DNA of 64,000 bases. Source: CACIIZ01 sp045565285 (GTDB taxonomy: Bacteria > Pseudomonadota > Alphaproteobacteria > Rhodobacterales > Rhodobacteraceae). Below the pieces are notes generated by a model that saw nothing but the letters and a program-made list of their open reading frames with translations, had not been told where the DNA came from and made no database searches. The stretch is from NCBI GenBank assembly GCA_045565285.1, contig JBJLFR010000021.1:1-64000 (forward strand). The letters are read 5' to 3'. The number at the start of each line of letters is the position of its first letter. The first letter of the stretch is position 1. The position numbers and the translations under genes were made by a program. Positions 9,083-18,063 of the stretch are shown in pieces.

Positions 9083-9499
9083 ATGGATGTTAAAATGCCT
9101 CAAATACCACAAATAAAAAGACACTTTAATGCAGAAGAAACAATTTATACTATAGGAGATAAGGCAGAAAGTGTTTATTTAATACACAGTGGCAAAGTAA
9201 GTATTTTATCCCCACATGGTTTAGAAATAGGAACTTTAGCAGATGGTGAAATGTTTGGAGAAGTTGGTAGAGTAATTGCTTCACCCAGAACTGTTACAGC
9301 TAAAGCAAAAACGAGTTGTATTATATATGAAATAGATTGGGAAATTGTTCAAAATAAATTAGCAGAGGCCGATCCTATTTTAGTTGCTATCATCAGAGGG
9401 TTAGCCCTACGTATTGGTGATGCTAATGATTTAACAGAAAAATATTGGAGAGAATTAAGTATATATAAATCATTAGAAGATTTGGAAAAAAATCAATAA
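9083..9499 (+). CDS. Cyclic nucleotide-binding domain protein
   Basis: A 138-residue protein consisting of one cyclic-nucleotide-binding beta-roll (residues about 10-120). It contains VYLIHSGKVSIL and the phosphate-binding-cassette-like GEMFGEVGRVIASPRTVTAKA. No helix-turn-helix follows, so it is not a complete Crp/Fnr regulator. A short charged tail ends the protein. The ligand is unknown; the cassette Arg (SPRT) is present, which fits cAMP/cGMP binding by family rules. It stands alone between a pseudogene and a convergent transglycosylase gene. Confidence 0.82.
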   Translation: MDVKMPQIPQIKRHFNAEETIYTIGDKAESVYLIHSGKVSILSPHGLEIGTLADGEMFGEVGRVIASPRTVTAKAKTSCIIYEIDWEIVQNKLAEADPILVAIIRGLALRIGDANDLTEKYWRELSIYKSLEDLEKNQ

Positions 9500-9513
9500 G
9501 AAAATTTCCTTTT

Positions 9514-10722
9514 TTAATTGGGGTAACAAGTTATTTTTTGACTTATATTTTCTTGATATTTTCCAATAGCACGTCTTGTTTTAAAACCAATTAAACCATC
9601 TAATTTTCCTACATCAAAGCCTTTTTCAGAAAGTAAATTTTGCAATTTTAGTATTTTATTATAGTTCAATTTTGTAGTCTTTTTCCATTTGCTATGGAAT
9701 ATTTTTTTACCTTCTATAAGATTAGCTAAAGTTCCCACATAAAGGGCATAAAAGTCTGAAAAATTATATTTTTTTAATACATAAAAATTATTGGTAACTA
9801 AAAATTTAGGTCCATATTCTCCTTTTGGCATTAGTAATGATGTTTGAATTGATAATGGCAAATTTTTAAGAGATTTTTTATCTGCTAACTCGATACCGGA
9901 TAATTTCCATTTTTTTATAGTTTTTTTATTTTTTACTCCCTCTATATAACAAGGGTGATTCGATGATTCAATTACTTCAATTCCCCATATCAAATTCTTT
10001 TTCCAGCCATTTAAATTTAAAAAGTTTGCTATTGATGCGAGTATATCTCCTTCATTATTCCATAAATTAACTTTTCCATCATTATCAAAATCAAATCCAT
10101 ATTTATTATAACTTGATGGCATAAATTGGGGTTGTCCCATGGCTCCATATGAGGATCCTAAAATTTTATCGATATCAATTTTGTTTTCTTTTATAATTTT
10201 TAAAATATTGTGTAGTTCATTTTTATAATATTTCTTTCTTTTCCCATTATAAATATGAAAAATAATGGCTTTCAATGAAGAAAATTCTAGCTTTGCATTA
10301 CCAAAGTCACTTTCTATAGCCCAAATTGATAAAATTATACTTATGGGAATTCCAAATTTTCTTTCTATTTTTAATAGCTCAGAATTGAAGGTTTTACTTA
10401 ACTTTTTTGCTTTTTTTGATCTTTTTCTAATTCTGTCTTCATCAAAATAATTTTCAGGATTAATAAAATCTTTATCATAAATTTCATTAACTATTTTGTC
10501 TATTTTATAGAATTCATCTTTATTTAGTTTACTTGCTTTAATTAATTTCCTAATAAATTTTATATTATAAGTTTCTTTAAAACTTTGAATTAAAAAATTA
10601 TCTATCCAAGTATTATAATTTTCATAATTTAATGATATTGCAGGTTTAGAAGAAGTAAGGCAAATTAATGCAATTATGAGAGTATATTTAACATAATTTA
10701 TTTTTAATTTTTTCATAATCAT
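9514..10722 (-). CDS. Lytic murein transglycosylase (MltB type) with PG-binding domain
   Basis: Periplasmic lytic transglycosylase of about 402 residues. An N-terminal signal segment is followed by the SLT_2/MltB catalytic domain. The catalytic glutamate lies in IWAIESDFGNAK, followed by the family pattern SYGAMGQPQFMPSSY. The C-terminal 65 residues form a peptidoglycan-binding_1 domain (LLSEKGFDVGKLDGLIGFKTRRAIGKYQ region). It would cleave the glycan strand, forming 1,6-anhydro-muropeptides. The frame begins MIMKK; the second ATG is equally possible. It is convergent with the cyclic-nucleotide-binding gene and divergent from pdxA. Confidence 0.88.
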   Translation of the reverse strand: MIMKKLKINYVKYTLIIALICLTSSKPAISLNYENYNTWIDNFLIQSFKETYNIKFIRKLIKASKLNKDEFYKIDKIVNEIYDKDFINPENYFDEDRIRKRSKKAKKLSKTFNSELLKIERKFGIPISIILSIWAIESDFGNAKLEFSSLKAIIFHIYNGKRKKYYKNELHNILKIIKENKIDIDKILGSSYGAMGQPQFMPSSYNKYGFDFDNDGKVNLWNNEGDILASIANFLNLNGWKKNLIWGIEVIESSNHPCYIEGVKNKKTIKKWKLSGIELADKKSLKNLPLSIQTSLLMPKGEYGPKFLVTNNFYVLKKYNFSDFYALYVGTLANLIEGKKIFHSKWKKTTKLNYNKILKLQNLLSEKGFDVGKLDGLIGFKTRRAIGKYQENISQKITCYPN

Positions 10723-10802
10723 GATTTATTGTTAAATATAATATTTTTAATTAAAAGCTTATATAAAACTATTCTATCATTTTATTTAATTATAACTTAA
10801 AA

Positions 10803-11780
10803 ATGAAACCATTAATCGGAATAACAATGGGTGACCCTGCTGGAATAGGGCCTGAATTAATTGTAAAACTTTTAAAAAACAAAAGTTTTGATTTTACTAA
10901 ATTTCTTTTTTTTGGTTCTTCTAAAGTTTTAAAACACGAACTTGAGAAAAATAATATCAAACTTCCAATAAAAAATTTTTCAAATGCGAAATTGGTTGAA
11001 ACTGATTTTGAATCTATTTTAAATTTTGAAACAAAAAAATTAGATTTTGATTTTAAAATGGGAGAAATAAACCCTCTTTGTGGTAAACTTGCATATGAAT
11101 CCATTATCAATGCAATTGAATTTGCTAATAAGGGATTAATAAAAGCTATAGTAACTGGACCAATAAATAAAGAATCGCTAAAACAAGCATCAATAAATTT
11201 AATAGGTCATACAGAGATATTATCAAAAAAATCAAATTCTAAAGATGTTTTTATGCTTATGGTCAATGATGATATAAAAGTTATTCTATGTACTATTCAT
11301 GTTCCACTTCTAAGGGCTATATTATTACTTGATCAAAAGCTAATTTCTAAAACTATTAATGCAGCAAATCAAGCTTGCAAGAAATTTGGTATAGAAAATC
11401 CTAGAATAGGAGTAGCAGGATTAAATCCACATGCAGGTGAAAATGGGACGATGGGCGATGAGGAACAAATTTTTATTAAACCTGCAATTGAAGAAGCTAT
11501 AAATTCTGGCTTAGACGTGAGAGGACCCATTTCTCCAGATATCATTTATTTAATGGCAAGAGAAAAAAAAATTGATATTGTTGTATCACTTTATCATGAC
11601 CAAGGTTTAATACCTTTCAAATATTTAGGTGTTGGAAATGGTGTTAACATAACCATAGGGCTTCCTTTTGTAAGGATAAGTCCAGATCATGGTACTGCTT
11701 TCGATATAGCTGGTAAAGGTATTGCTAATCCAGATAGCTTTTTTAAAGCAGTAAGTTATGCTGAGAAATGGGTTTCTTAA
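10803..11780 (+). CDS. pdxA: 4-hydroxythreonine-4-phosphate dehydrogenase
   Basis: PdxA, which oxidises 4-phosphohydroxy-L-threonine in the DXP-dependent pyridoxal 5'-phosphate pathway. The 325-residue length is normal. The N-terminal ITMGDPAGIGPELIVK motif is diagnostic. The GHTEIL metal-ligand histidine, LNPHAGENG and YHDQGLIPFKYL are all present. It stands alone on the plus strand; pdxH, the last enzyme of the pathway, is at 51 kb in this window. The chosen ATG gives the expected N-terminus. Confidence 0.95.
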   Translation: MKPLIGITMGDPAGIGPELIVKLLKNKSFDFTKFLFFGSSKVLKHELEKNNIKLPIKNFSNAKLVETDFESILNFETKKLDFDFKMGEINPLCGKLAYESIINAIEFANKGLIKAIVTGPINKESLKQASINLIGHTEILSKKSNSKDVFMLMVNDDIKVILCTIHVPLLRAILLLDQKLISKTINAANQACKKFGIENPRIGVAGLNPHAGENGTMGDEEQIFIKPAIEEAINSGLDVRGPISPDIIYLMAREKKIDIVVSLYHDQGLIPFKYLGVGNGVNITIGLPFVRISPDHGTAFDIAGKGIANPDSFFKAVSYAEKWVS

Positions 11781-11844
11781 ACTGTTTTAATTAAATAGTT
11801 TAATATTAAACCAAATTTATTTAATAAGATTTTTGAATTTTTAT

Positions 11845-11880
11845 CTTGATATTTTGCGTTTCGTTTATCATGTATATAGA
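11845..11880 (+). promoter_or_regulatory. Candidate heat-shock (sigma-32) promoter of htpG
   Basis: CTTGATA at 11845-11851 matches the sigma-32 -35 element, and an A/T-rich CATGTATAT at 11869-11877 lies about 17 bases downstream as a weak -10. The position, 30-65 bases before the htpG start, fits. The -10 match is poor, so this is tentative. Confidence 0.35.
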
Positions 11881-11911
11881 AATTTATTATTTTAAACATG
11901 AGGTTTCTACG

Positions 11912-13771
11912 ATGAGCAAGCAACCCTTTGAAGCTGATACAGGGCGTGTATTAAATATAGTTATTAATTCTTTATATTCAGATAAAGAAATATTTTTAAG
12001 AGAATTAATATCTAATAGTTCTGATGCTATAGATAAGCGAAGATTTCAAAGATTATCAAATAAATCTGCGTCTAAAGAGAAACTTGATTACGAAATAAAA
12101 ATAGAAGTCTCTTCTAAAGATAATGTTCTTTGTATCAGTGATAATGGCATTGGTATGGATGATGAAGATCTTATTAATTCATTAGGTACCATAGCAAAAT
12201 CAGGTACTACAGAATTTTTATCACAACTTGAGTCTGCAAAAAAAGATGATAAATCAGAATCATTAAACTTGATTGGCCAATTTGGAGTTGGGTTTTATGC
12301 TGCATTCATGGTATCTGAAAAAGTTGAAGTAATTTCAAAAAAAGATGGATCTGATAAAGCTTTTTCTTGGACTTCTGATGGTATTAGTGGGTTTGAAATT
12401 AAAGATTCAAATCGTGAAGATATAGGAACTACTGTTAAGCTTAGTCTTAAGAAGAGTGAGAAAGACTATACAAAGAGAGATAAGTTAGTTGAAATTATTA
12501 AGAAATATTCAGATCATATACAGTTTCCTATTAGGTTTGTGGGTGGTAAATCTGATGAAAAAGATACATTAAATGATGCTTCTGCAATTTGGATGAAACC
12601 CAAGAGTGAAATTACTAAGGAACAATATAATGAATTTTTCTCACAATCAGGTGGAGGTTTTGGTCAACCTCTAATTACTATGCATAATAAAGCTGAGGGG
12701 ATGATTAGTTATACCAGCCTTTTATTTATTCCGGAGATGAAACCTTTTGATTTGTTTCATGTAGATAGATCACCCAAAGTAAAATTGTATGCCAACAGAG
12801 TTTTTATAACTGATACCTTAGATAATGTTCTTCCCAGGTGGTTAAGGTTTATAAATGGCGTATTAGATACATCTGATTTAAATCTAAATGTTAGCAGAGA
12901 AATGTTGCAACATAGTCCTGCTCTTAGGAGAATATCCAAAGCTTTAAAGAAAAAAATAATTAATGAATTAAAAAAGTTAAAAGATAAAGATACTGATAAT
13001 TATAAAAAATTCTGGAGTGAGTTTGGTGCAGTTTTAAAAGAAGGGATATATGAAGATACAGACCATAAAATGGATATTTTGAATCTTTCAAAATTTAAAT
13101 CAAGCAATAATGCTGATGAAATTTATCTTTCTGAATATGTTGAAAGTATGCATAAAAAACAAGAAAATATCTTCTACATTGCAGTTGATACCATTGAACA
13201 AGCAATAAATAGCCCACATCTTGAGGCTTTTAAATCCAAAAAAATAAATGTTTTATTTTTAATAGATCCTATTGATACCTTTTGGCTTTCCAATCAAGAT
13301 AATTTTGAGGGGAAAAAATTTGTTTCAATTACTCAGGGATCATTAGATTTATCAAAATTTGATGAAAAAAAGGATGATGCAAATAAAGAAAGTAATGCAA
13401 TAAAATATAAAGATTTAATTGAAGGTATTAAGAAATCATTAGGTGAATCTATATCTGATGTTAGAGTCTCTGATAAATTAATTGATAGCGCATGCTGTTT
13501 AGTTGCCTCTGATAGTGGCATGGATGTACAAATGGAAAAAATAATGAAAATGCAAAATAAAGACTTTAAGGGGATGCCTAGAATTCTTGAAGTAAATCCT
13601 AATCATTCATTGATGAACTATATGTCAAAAGTTTTGAAATCAAATCCCAAGGAGTTTGATGATCTGTCTAAAATTGTGTTGGATCAAGCTAGACTTTTAG
13701 AAGGTCATTTACCCAGTGATGTAAGTTTTTATTGTAAAAAAATTAATGAGCTTATTACTGTAAACTCGTAG
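11912..13771 (+). CDS. htpG: Chaperone HtpG (Hsp90)
   Basis: Bacterial Hsp90. The N-terminal GHKL ATPase domain shows ELISNSSDAIDKRRF, DNGIGM and GQFGVGFYAAFMV. The middle domain contains the conserved LYANRVFITD and LNVSREMLQ segments, and the dimerisation domain follows. From the ATG at 11912 the protein is 619 residues, normal for the family. The open frame extends upstream to 11846 but that extension is A/T-rich and lacks homology. A GAGG ribosome-binding site lies about 9 bases before the 11912 ATG. Confidence 0.95.
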   Translation: MSKQPFEADTGRVLNIVINSLYSDKEIFLRELISNSSDAIDKRRFQRLSNKSASKEKLDYEIKIEVSSKDNVLCISDNGIGMDDEDLINSLGTIAKSGTTEFLSQLESAKKDDKSESLNLIGQFGVGFYAAFMVSEKVEVISKKDGSDKAFSWTSDGISGFEIKDSNREDIGTTVKLSLKKSEKDYTKRDKLVEIIKKYSDHIQFPIRFVGGKSDEKDTLNDASAIWMKPKSEITKEQYNEFFSQSGGGFGQPLITMHNKAEGMISYTSLLFIPEMKPFDLFHVDRSPKVKLYANRVFITDTLDNVLPRWLRFINGVLDTSDLNLNVSREMLQHSPALRRISKALKKKIINELKKLKDKDTDNYKKFWSEFGAVLKEGIYEDTDHKMDILNLSKFKSSNNADEIYLSEYVESMHKKQENIFYIAVDTIEQAINSPHLEAFKSKKINVLFLIDPIDTFWLSNQDNFEGKKFVSITQGSLDLSKFDEKKDDANKESNAIKYKDLIEGIKKSLGESISDVRVSDKLIDSACCLVASDSGMDVQMEKIMKMQNKDFKGMPRILEVNPNHSLMNYMSKVLKSNPKEFDDLSKIVLDQARLLEGHLPSDVSFYCKKINELITVNS

Positions 13772-13812
13772 TTTAAATTAATTAATTAATTTACACCTTA
13801 ATTTTAATAAAA

Positions 13813-14418
13813 CTATAAATCCCAAGCTTTTTGCAAAGTAGATCTAGAAAGTAAACGGTCAGCATATGAAGAAAGATTATTTTTTTCAGAAAAATCAATG
13901 CCTAATTCTCTTGACATGATCACTGCATGTCCTGTCATCATGTCAGCAGCAGAGAAATCACTTATTAAATAATCTTTATTTTCAATGTATTTTTCTACCA
14001 CATCCAGCATTTTAGATAATAGTTTAGTTGCTCTTGCTAAATTAACCTCATTTCGTTTTTCTTGAGGAAGTAAAATTGTTTCTACAACAATAATATTCAT
14101 CTGAGGCATTATCATACCTTCAGCGTAATGAAACCATTGTAAATAATAAGGAAAATCATTGCTTCCAATATCAGGAACGAATTGGTTTTTACCGTATTTA
14201 CTGAGTAGATATTGGATTATAGCCCCAGACTCAGAAATAACAAATTCATTATCTTCTAAAACCGGAACTCTACCCAAGGGATTTATTTTTTTATACTCAC
14301 TATCTCTCAGTTGCTTGTCACCAAGTGCGTATTTTTTAATATTATATTCTATATTAAGTTCTTCAAGCAACCAGGCAACCCTTACAGCCCTACTATTTTT
14401 TGCATAATGTAATAGCAT
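13813..14418 (-). CDS. Glutathione S-transferase family protein
   Basis: Cytosolic glutathione S-transferase: thioredoxin-like N-terminal domain (residues 1-80) with the cis-proline motif GRVPVLED and the following SESGAIIQYLL glutathione-contact segment, then an all-helical C-terminal domain with the N-capping box FSAADMM. About 200 residues. The start is chosen at the second ATG (14418), since the GGAG ribosome-binding site lies 8 bases before it but only 2 bases before the upstream ATG at 14424. Convergent with htpG. Substrate unknown. Confidence 0.9.
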   Translation of the reverse strand: MLLHYAKNSRAVRVAWLLEELNIEYNIKKYALGDKQLRDSEYKKINPLGRVPVLEDNEFVISESGAIIQYLLSKYGKNQFVPDIGSNDFPYYLQWFHYAEGMIMPQMNIIVVETILLPQEKRNEVNLARATKLLSKMLDVVEKYIENKDYLISDFSAADMMTGHAVIMSRELGIDFSEKNNLSSYADRLLSRSTLQKAWDL

Positions 14419-14447
14419 TATCATAGCTCCAATAAAATTTTAAGTTT

Positions 14448-14846
14448 CTAGTTATTGCAAGGCCAATGTTTGTTTAAAACACCCCATAGATGGTCAATAG
14501 CATTCCCATTTTCTATAGTCGAGAATTTTTGATCATAAATATCCAAAGCCTTTAAAATTTGTTCAAATTTTATTTTGGTTGTATCTAATTTGTGCAATTT
14601 ATCTTCAAATAAATCAAATTTACAATTATGATTTGCAACTTCCAAATACCCATTGATATAATAAAAACAATATAATTTTTTAGCTTTTGAGCTTTCATTG
14701 GTTTGTTTGTTTTTAAAATTCGGGCTTTCATTAATAGCACAAATATTTTTCAAATCGGTATAAAGTAAATTATTTGCAGAGCAAACATGTGCAAATAAAA
14801 AGAAAATTAAAAAAAGTAATATACCAGAGTGATTAATAAAAATCAT
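14448..14846 (-). CDS. Small exported protein, possibly Rap1a/Tai-like
   Basis: A 132-residue protein with a signal peptide (hydrophobic residues 8-23, cleavage near CSANN). The mature domain has cysteines in an arrangement (LKNICAI, KKLYCFYYINGYLEVA, NHNCKF, HWPCNN) that recalls the Rap1a/Tai immunity-like fold, where a central FCxGY-type helix is typical. The match is loose and I would not assign a role in toxin immunity. It sits between the GST gene and an RRF-like gene on the same strand. Confidence 0.5.
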   Translation of the reverse strand: MIFINHSGILLFLIFFLFAHVCSANNLLYTDLKNICAINESPNFKNKQTNESSKAKKLYCFYYINGYLEVANHNCKFDLFEDKLHKLDTTKIKFEQILKALDIYDQKFSTIENGNAIDHLWGVLNKHWPCNN

Positions 14847-14866
14847 ATTCTTGAATTAGATAATAA

Positions 14867-15526
14867 TTAACCTTTAAAATTCTTTAGTTTTTTCATAAGT
14901 TTTTCATCTTCAGGTTTAGGTTGAAAATACTTGCCCATAACTTTAATTCTTTTTTTTAGGACATGAAGTTTAGCTATTTCAACATAGTACTCAATTATAT
15001 CATCCAAATTTTTTCTAGCTTTTCCTGCTTCAGCAACTTCAATATATTCATTTTCTAATCCTGCTTTAAGTCTTTGACTTGAATTAGCTTTTACTTTTGT
15101 AAGACTGGAGACAGCACTTCTTGCAACTCTGTCTAAATCATCTTCTATTCTTTCTAAATCTTCTAATGTAGGGGCAGGAACTATGATTGTCACTCTTTGA
15201 AGCTCTAAATCGCTTGTTACGTTCTTGAAACCTGCAACTTTAATTTCTTCAACAACAAGTGGTATTAATTCTCTACTATATACCATAAGATCTAAAGACC
15301 TTGGTTTTAAGCCAGGCTCTACATTAGCAACATCTGTAATTCTTCGTGGTTTCTTATCTACCATAATTTTCAAACCAAACAAAGCATTTTTGTAAGCATC
15401 TGATGAGCCTACTTGAGTAAGGCTTGTTACTAAGTTTTCTATAGTGACCTTCATATTTTGATTGGCTTCTTGAGAATATGAATCAGTTAAGTCTTCTTCA
15501 TTCATAACGATAACCTGTAAATTCAT
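14867..15526 (-). CDS. Divergent ribosome-recycling-factor-like protein
   Basis: A 219-residue protein whose central part resembles ribosome recycling factor. RITDVANVEPGLKPRSLDLM corresponds to the RRF domain II strand (PLxxVAxI..P.tL.i). VTIIVPAPTLEDLERIEDDLDRVAR corresponds to the RRF 'IPPLTEERR' hinge and helix, followed by VKANSSQRLK. There is a longer N-terminal helix and a basic C-terminal tail. The ordinary frr lies between pyrH and uppS in most alphaproteobacteria, so this lone gene looks like a paralogue or distant relative. The start may be the internal ATG at 15505, where AGG lies 8 bases upstream. Function unproven. Confidence 0.55.
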   Translation of the reverse strand: MNLQVIVMNEEDLTDSYSQEANQNMKVTIENLVTSLTQVGSSDAYKNALFGLKIMVDKKPRRITDVANVEPGLKPRSLDLMVYSRELIPLVVEEIKVAGFKNVTSDLELQRVTIIVPAPTLEDLERIEDDLDRVARSAVSSLTKVKANSSQRLKAGLENEYIEVAEAGKARKNLDDIIEYYVEIAKLHVLKKRIKVMGKYFQPKPEDEKLMKKLKNFKG

Positions 15527-15675
15527 TCCTAGTAGTTAATTTTATTTAATTATAATGCAAAATAAAGCTTTAGTCTACTTTCTTAATAAATTAAAAAAAG
15601 CTTTTTAAAATTACAGCTTTATTTTTGCTTAATAAGTTTTATATTCAAAATTGTTTAAATTAAATTCTTATTAAA

Positions 15676-15966
15676 ATGTTTGGATTGATAGGTTACGCAC
15701 TACTTTCATTAATAACAGCTGTTGTTCTTAGTCCAGTGATAAAATTTGGCAAAGGATTTTCAACCTATTTATGTGTATTTGGAATGGTGTATTTTGTACT
15801 TCTTGTTATTTCGCCTACTTCTTATTTTGAACCAAGTTGGTTTAAGTATGTTGGTTATAGTATTGCTTCTTTATGTATATTTACGTTTATTTTTTTAGTT
15901 TGGATAAAGATGAAAAAGCAAAATCAGTTTGTTGATGATATAGAAGAGGAAAATAAGAACAGTTAG
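15676..15966 (+). CDS. Small integral membrane protein
   Basis: A 96-residue protein with three predicted membrane helices (about residues 4-21, 29-46 and 57-78) and a charged, acidic C-terminal tail. I do not recognise a family. It lies between the RRF-like gene (divergent) and cbbR (convergent). Confidence 0.6.
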   Translation: MFGLIGYALLSLITAVVLSPVIKFGKGFSTYLCVFGMVYFVLLVISPTSYFEPSWFKYVGYSIASLCIFTFIFLVWIKMKKQNQFVDDIEEENKNS

Positions 15967-15978
15967 TTTAAATTTTTA

Positions 15979-16923
15979 TTATCTTGGCATCAATTCATTT
16001 TTATTCTCTATAAGAAAATCTTTGAACATTAAAACGTCTGGATCAAGTTTTGTTTCTAACAAATTAACTAAAAACCATTGCCTTACTATAGGTAGGTTTG
16101 AGAGATTTATAGATTTAATTTTGCCTTCTTTTATTTCATTTAGTGCTGTTGAAGCTGAAATCATTGCAATACCTAAACCTGCTAAAACACCCTGTTTTAT
16201 TGCCTCATTAGAAGTAAGTTCTTTTTTCTCATATTCTCTTCCTTGACCTATGGAGTCTAGATAGCGTTCTAATAAAATTCTTGTTCCTGACCCTTCTTCT
16301 CTTACAAGAAAGGTCTCATTACTTAAAATATTAAAAATCTCTTCTTTTTTAAGTCTTTTATAATTTTTTAATGATTTTAGTATTTGATGGTCTTTTTTGG
16401 TTATTAGGATATGTGGATTATCACCTAAGATTTTTGCTTCAACTATAGGAACTCTTGGTGGCCTTCCAGTTATAGCTAAATCTACATTTCCTTCTCTAAG
16501 AGATCTAATTATTTCATTGCGGTTTCCTATTATTAAATCTATTAACAAATCAGGAAATTTTTTTTTTGCTTTAGCAATTACCCAGGGGCAGAAATACTGT
16601 GCAGTTGTAACAGCTCCTAGTTTTACATATCCTGTCTTACCAATTTTCAATTGTTCTATTCTTTGAAAACTTCTTAATATTTGATTGTCTATTTGTTTAT
16701 GAAGTTTAAGTAATTCATGTCCAATATTTGAAATTTTTATAAATCCATTAGGTCCTCTTTCTAATATTCTTACACTTAAATACTCTTCTAATTGATTTAA
16801 TTGTATTGTTACTGCTGGAGGAGATAAATTAAGTATATCAGCGGCATTCGCTAATGAACCTGCCTCTGAAATTGCATTTAAAGTTCGCAGATGTTTTATA
16901 GTTATAAGCTTTTTCCAATCCAT
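15979..16923 (-). CDS. cbbR: LysR-type regulator CbbR
   Basis: LysR-family activator, 314 residues. The N-terminal helix-turn-helix (KHLRTLNAISEAGSLANAAD, PAVTIQLNQLE) is followed by the periplasmic-binding-like effector domain, with the CbbR-like stretch KLGAVTTAQYFCPWVIA and VREEGSGTR. It is divergent from fbp-prk-fba-cbbLSX with a 90-bp gap, the classical CbbR position. By family it would sense Calvin-cycle metabolites and activate the operon. Confidence 0.9.
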   Translation of the reverse strand: MDWKKLITIKHLRTLNAISEAGSLANAADILNLSPPAVTIQLNQLEEYLSVRILERGPNGFIKISNIGHELLKLHKQIDNQILRSFQRIEQLKIGKTGYVKLGAVTTAQYFCPWVIAKAKKKFPDLLIDLIIGNRNEIIRSLREGNVDLAITGRPPRVPIVEAKILGDNPHILITKKDHQILKSLKNYKRLKKEEIFNILSNETFLVREEGSGTRILLERYLDSIGQGREYEKKELTSNEAIKQGVLAGLGIAMISASTALNEIKEGKIKSINLSNLPIVRQWFLVNLLETKLDPDVLMFKDFLIENKNELMPR

Positions 16924-17013
16924 TAAATTATTTTTAACATATATTAATAATAATTCAATTCTATTTAATGAAAATATATATTATGAGAATTTACAATTTA
17001 TTGGAGAATCAAT
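16924..17013. promoter_or_regulatory. cbbR/cbb divergent promoter region
   Basis: The 90-bp gap between cbbR and fbp must contain the operon promoter and CbbR sites. LysR proteins bind T-N11-A within interrupted palindromes. TTAACATATATTAATAA near 16932-16948 fits loosely but is not distinctive in such A/T-rich DNA. A GGAG ribosome-binding site precedes the fbp ATG. Confidence 0.45.
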
Positions 17014-18048
17014 ATGCGATATAATGTTAATAAGTTTGATAAATTGCCAAATGATTTAAGTTTAGACTTAGCAGAGGCAGTTGATAAAATAGCTGAAGTT
17101 GCAAGCCACTTATCTTTCTTTATTTCAATTGGGTCTTTATCTTCTTTAAATTTAAACATGGAAACTTCAACAAACTCTGATGGTGATGAGCAAAAAGAAT
17201 TAGATGTATATGCAGACGAGGCTTATTTAGCTGCAGTCAAGGATACTCAAATAAAATTTTATGCTTCTGAAGAGCAAGATGAAGTAATTGATCTAGGAGG
17301 CGATGGTAGTCTTGCATTAGCTATAGACCCATTGGATGGATCATCTAATATTGATACCAATGTTTCTATAGGATCAATTTTCTCTATTCGCAGTTTATCA
17401 AAAAATAGTTTACAAAATAATAAAAAAAATGAAATTTTTTTAGCACCTGGTTCTGTACAAATTGCTGCTGGTTACGTAATTTTTGGTCCACAAACTATGT
17501 TCATCGTAACTTTTGGGAATGGTGTAAAGTCTTATATCCTTGATAGGGAAAGAAATATTTTTATTGATTCAAAAATAGATGCCACTATACCTGCAGACAC
17601 TAGGGAGTATGCAGTTAATGCTTCCAATGCTCGACATTGGGATAAAAGAATGAAAAATTATATAGATGATAGTATTGCAGGAAAGTCTGGACCAAGGGGA
17701 ATTGACTTTAATATGAGATGGGTTGCATCTCTTGTTGCTGAAACACATAGAATTTTATCTAGAGGTGGTATTTTTATTTATCCAGCTGATTCAAGAAAAG
17801 GATATGAAAAAGGTAGATTAAGAATGGTATATGAGTGTGCACCTATTGCTTTTTTAATAGAGCAGGCAGGAGGTGCTGCTACTGACAGTTTCAATAGAAT
17901 ACTTGATTTAGAAGTTAGTGAACTTCATCAACGGACTCCTTTTGCTTTTGGATCAAGAAACGAAATTGCAAGATTACAAGCCTATAATGATTTACCTGAA
18001 GCAGAAGTTTCACCTTTATTCGGCAAACGTGGCTTGTTTAGCAATTAA
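17014..18048 (+). CDS. cbbF: Class 1 fructose-1,6-bisphosphatase
   Basis: Fructose-bisphosphatase of the Calvin cycle, 344 residues. The metal-binding motif DPLDGSSNID (residues 108-117) is intact, preceded by the SEEQDE metal-ligand segment. The substrate-binding region around YVINASNARHW-like and RGGIFIYPADSR is present. It is the first gene of the cbb operon, 90 bp from divergent cbbR, and is followed after 15 bases by prk. Many organisms use the same enzyme for sedoheptulose bisphosphate. Confidence 0.95.
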   Translation: MRYNVNKFDKLPNDLSLDLAEAVDKIAEVASHLSFFISIGSLSSLNLNMETSTNSDGDEQKELDVYADEAYLAAVKDTQIKFYASEEQDEVIDLGGDGSLALAIDPLDGSSNIDTNVSIGSIFSIRSLSKNSLQNNKKNEIFLAPGSVQIAAGYVIFGPQTMFIVTFGNGVKSYILDRERNIFIDSKIDATIPADTREYAVNASNARHWDKRMKNYIDDSIAGKSGPRGIDFNMRWVASLVAETHRILSRGGIFIYPADSRKGYEKGRLRMVYECAPIAFLIEQAGGAATDSFNRILDLEVSELHQRTPFAFGSRNEIARLQAYNDLPEAEVSPLFGKRGLFSN

Positions 18049-18063
18049 TTAAAGGAATATTTT

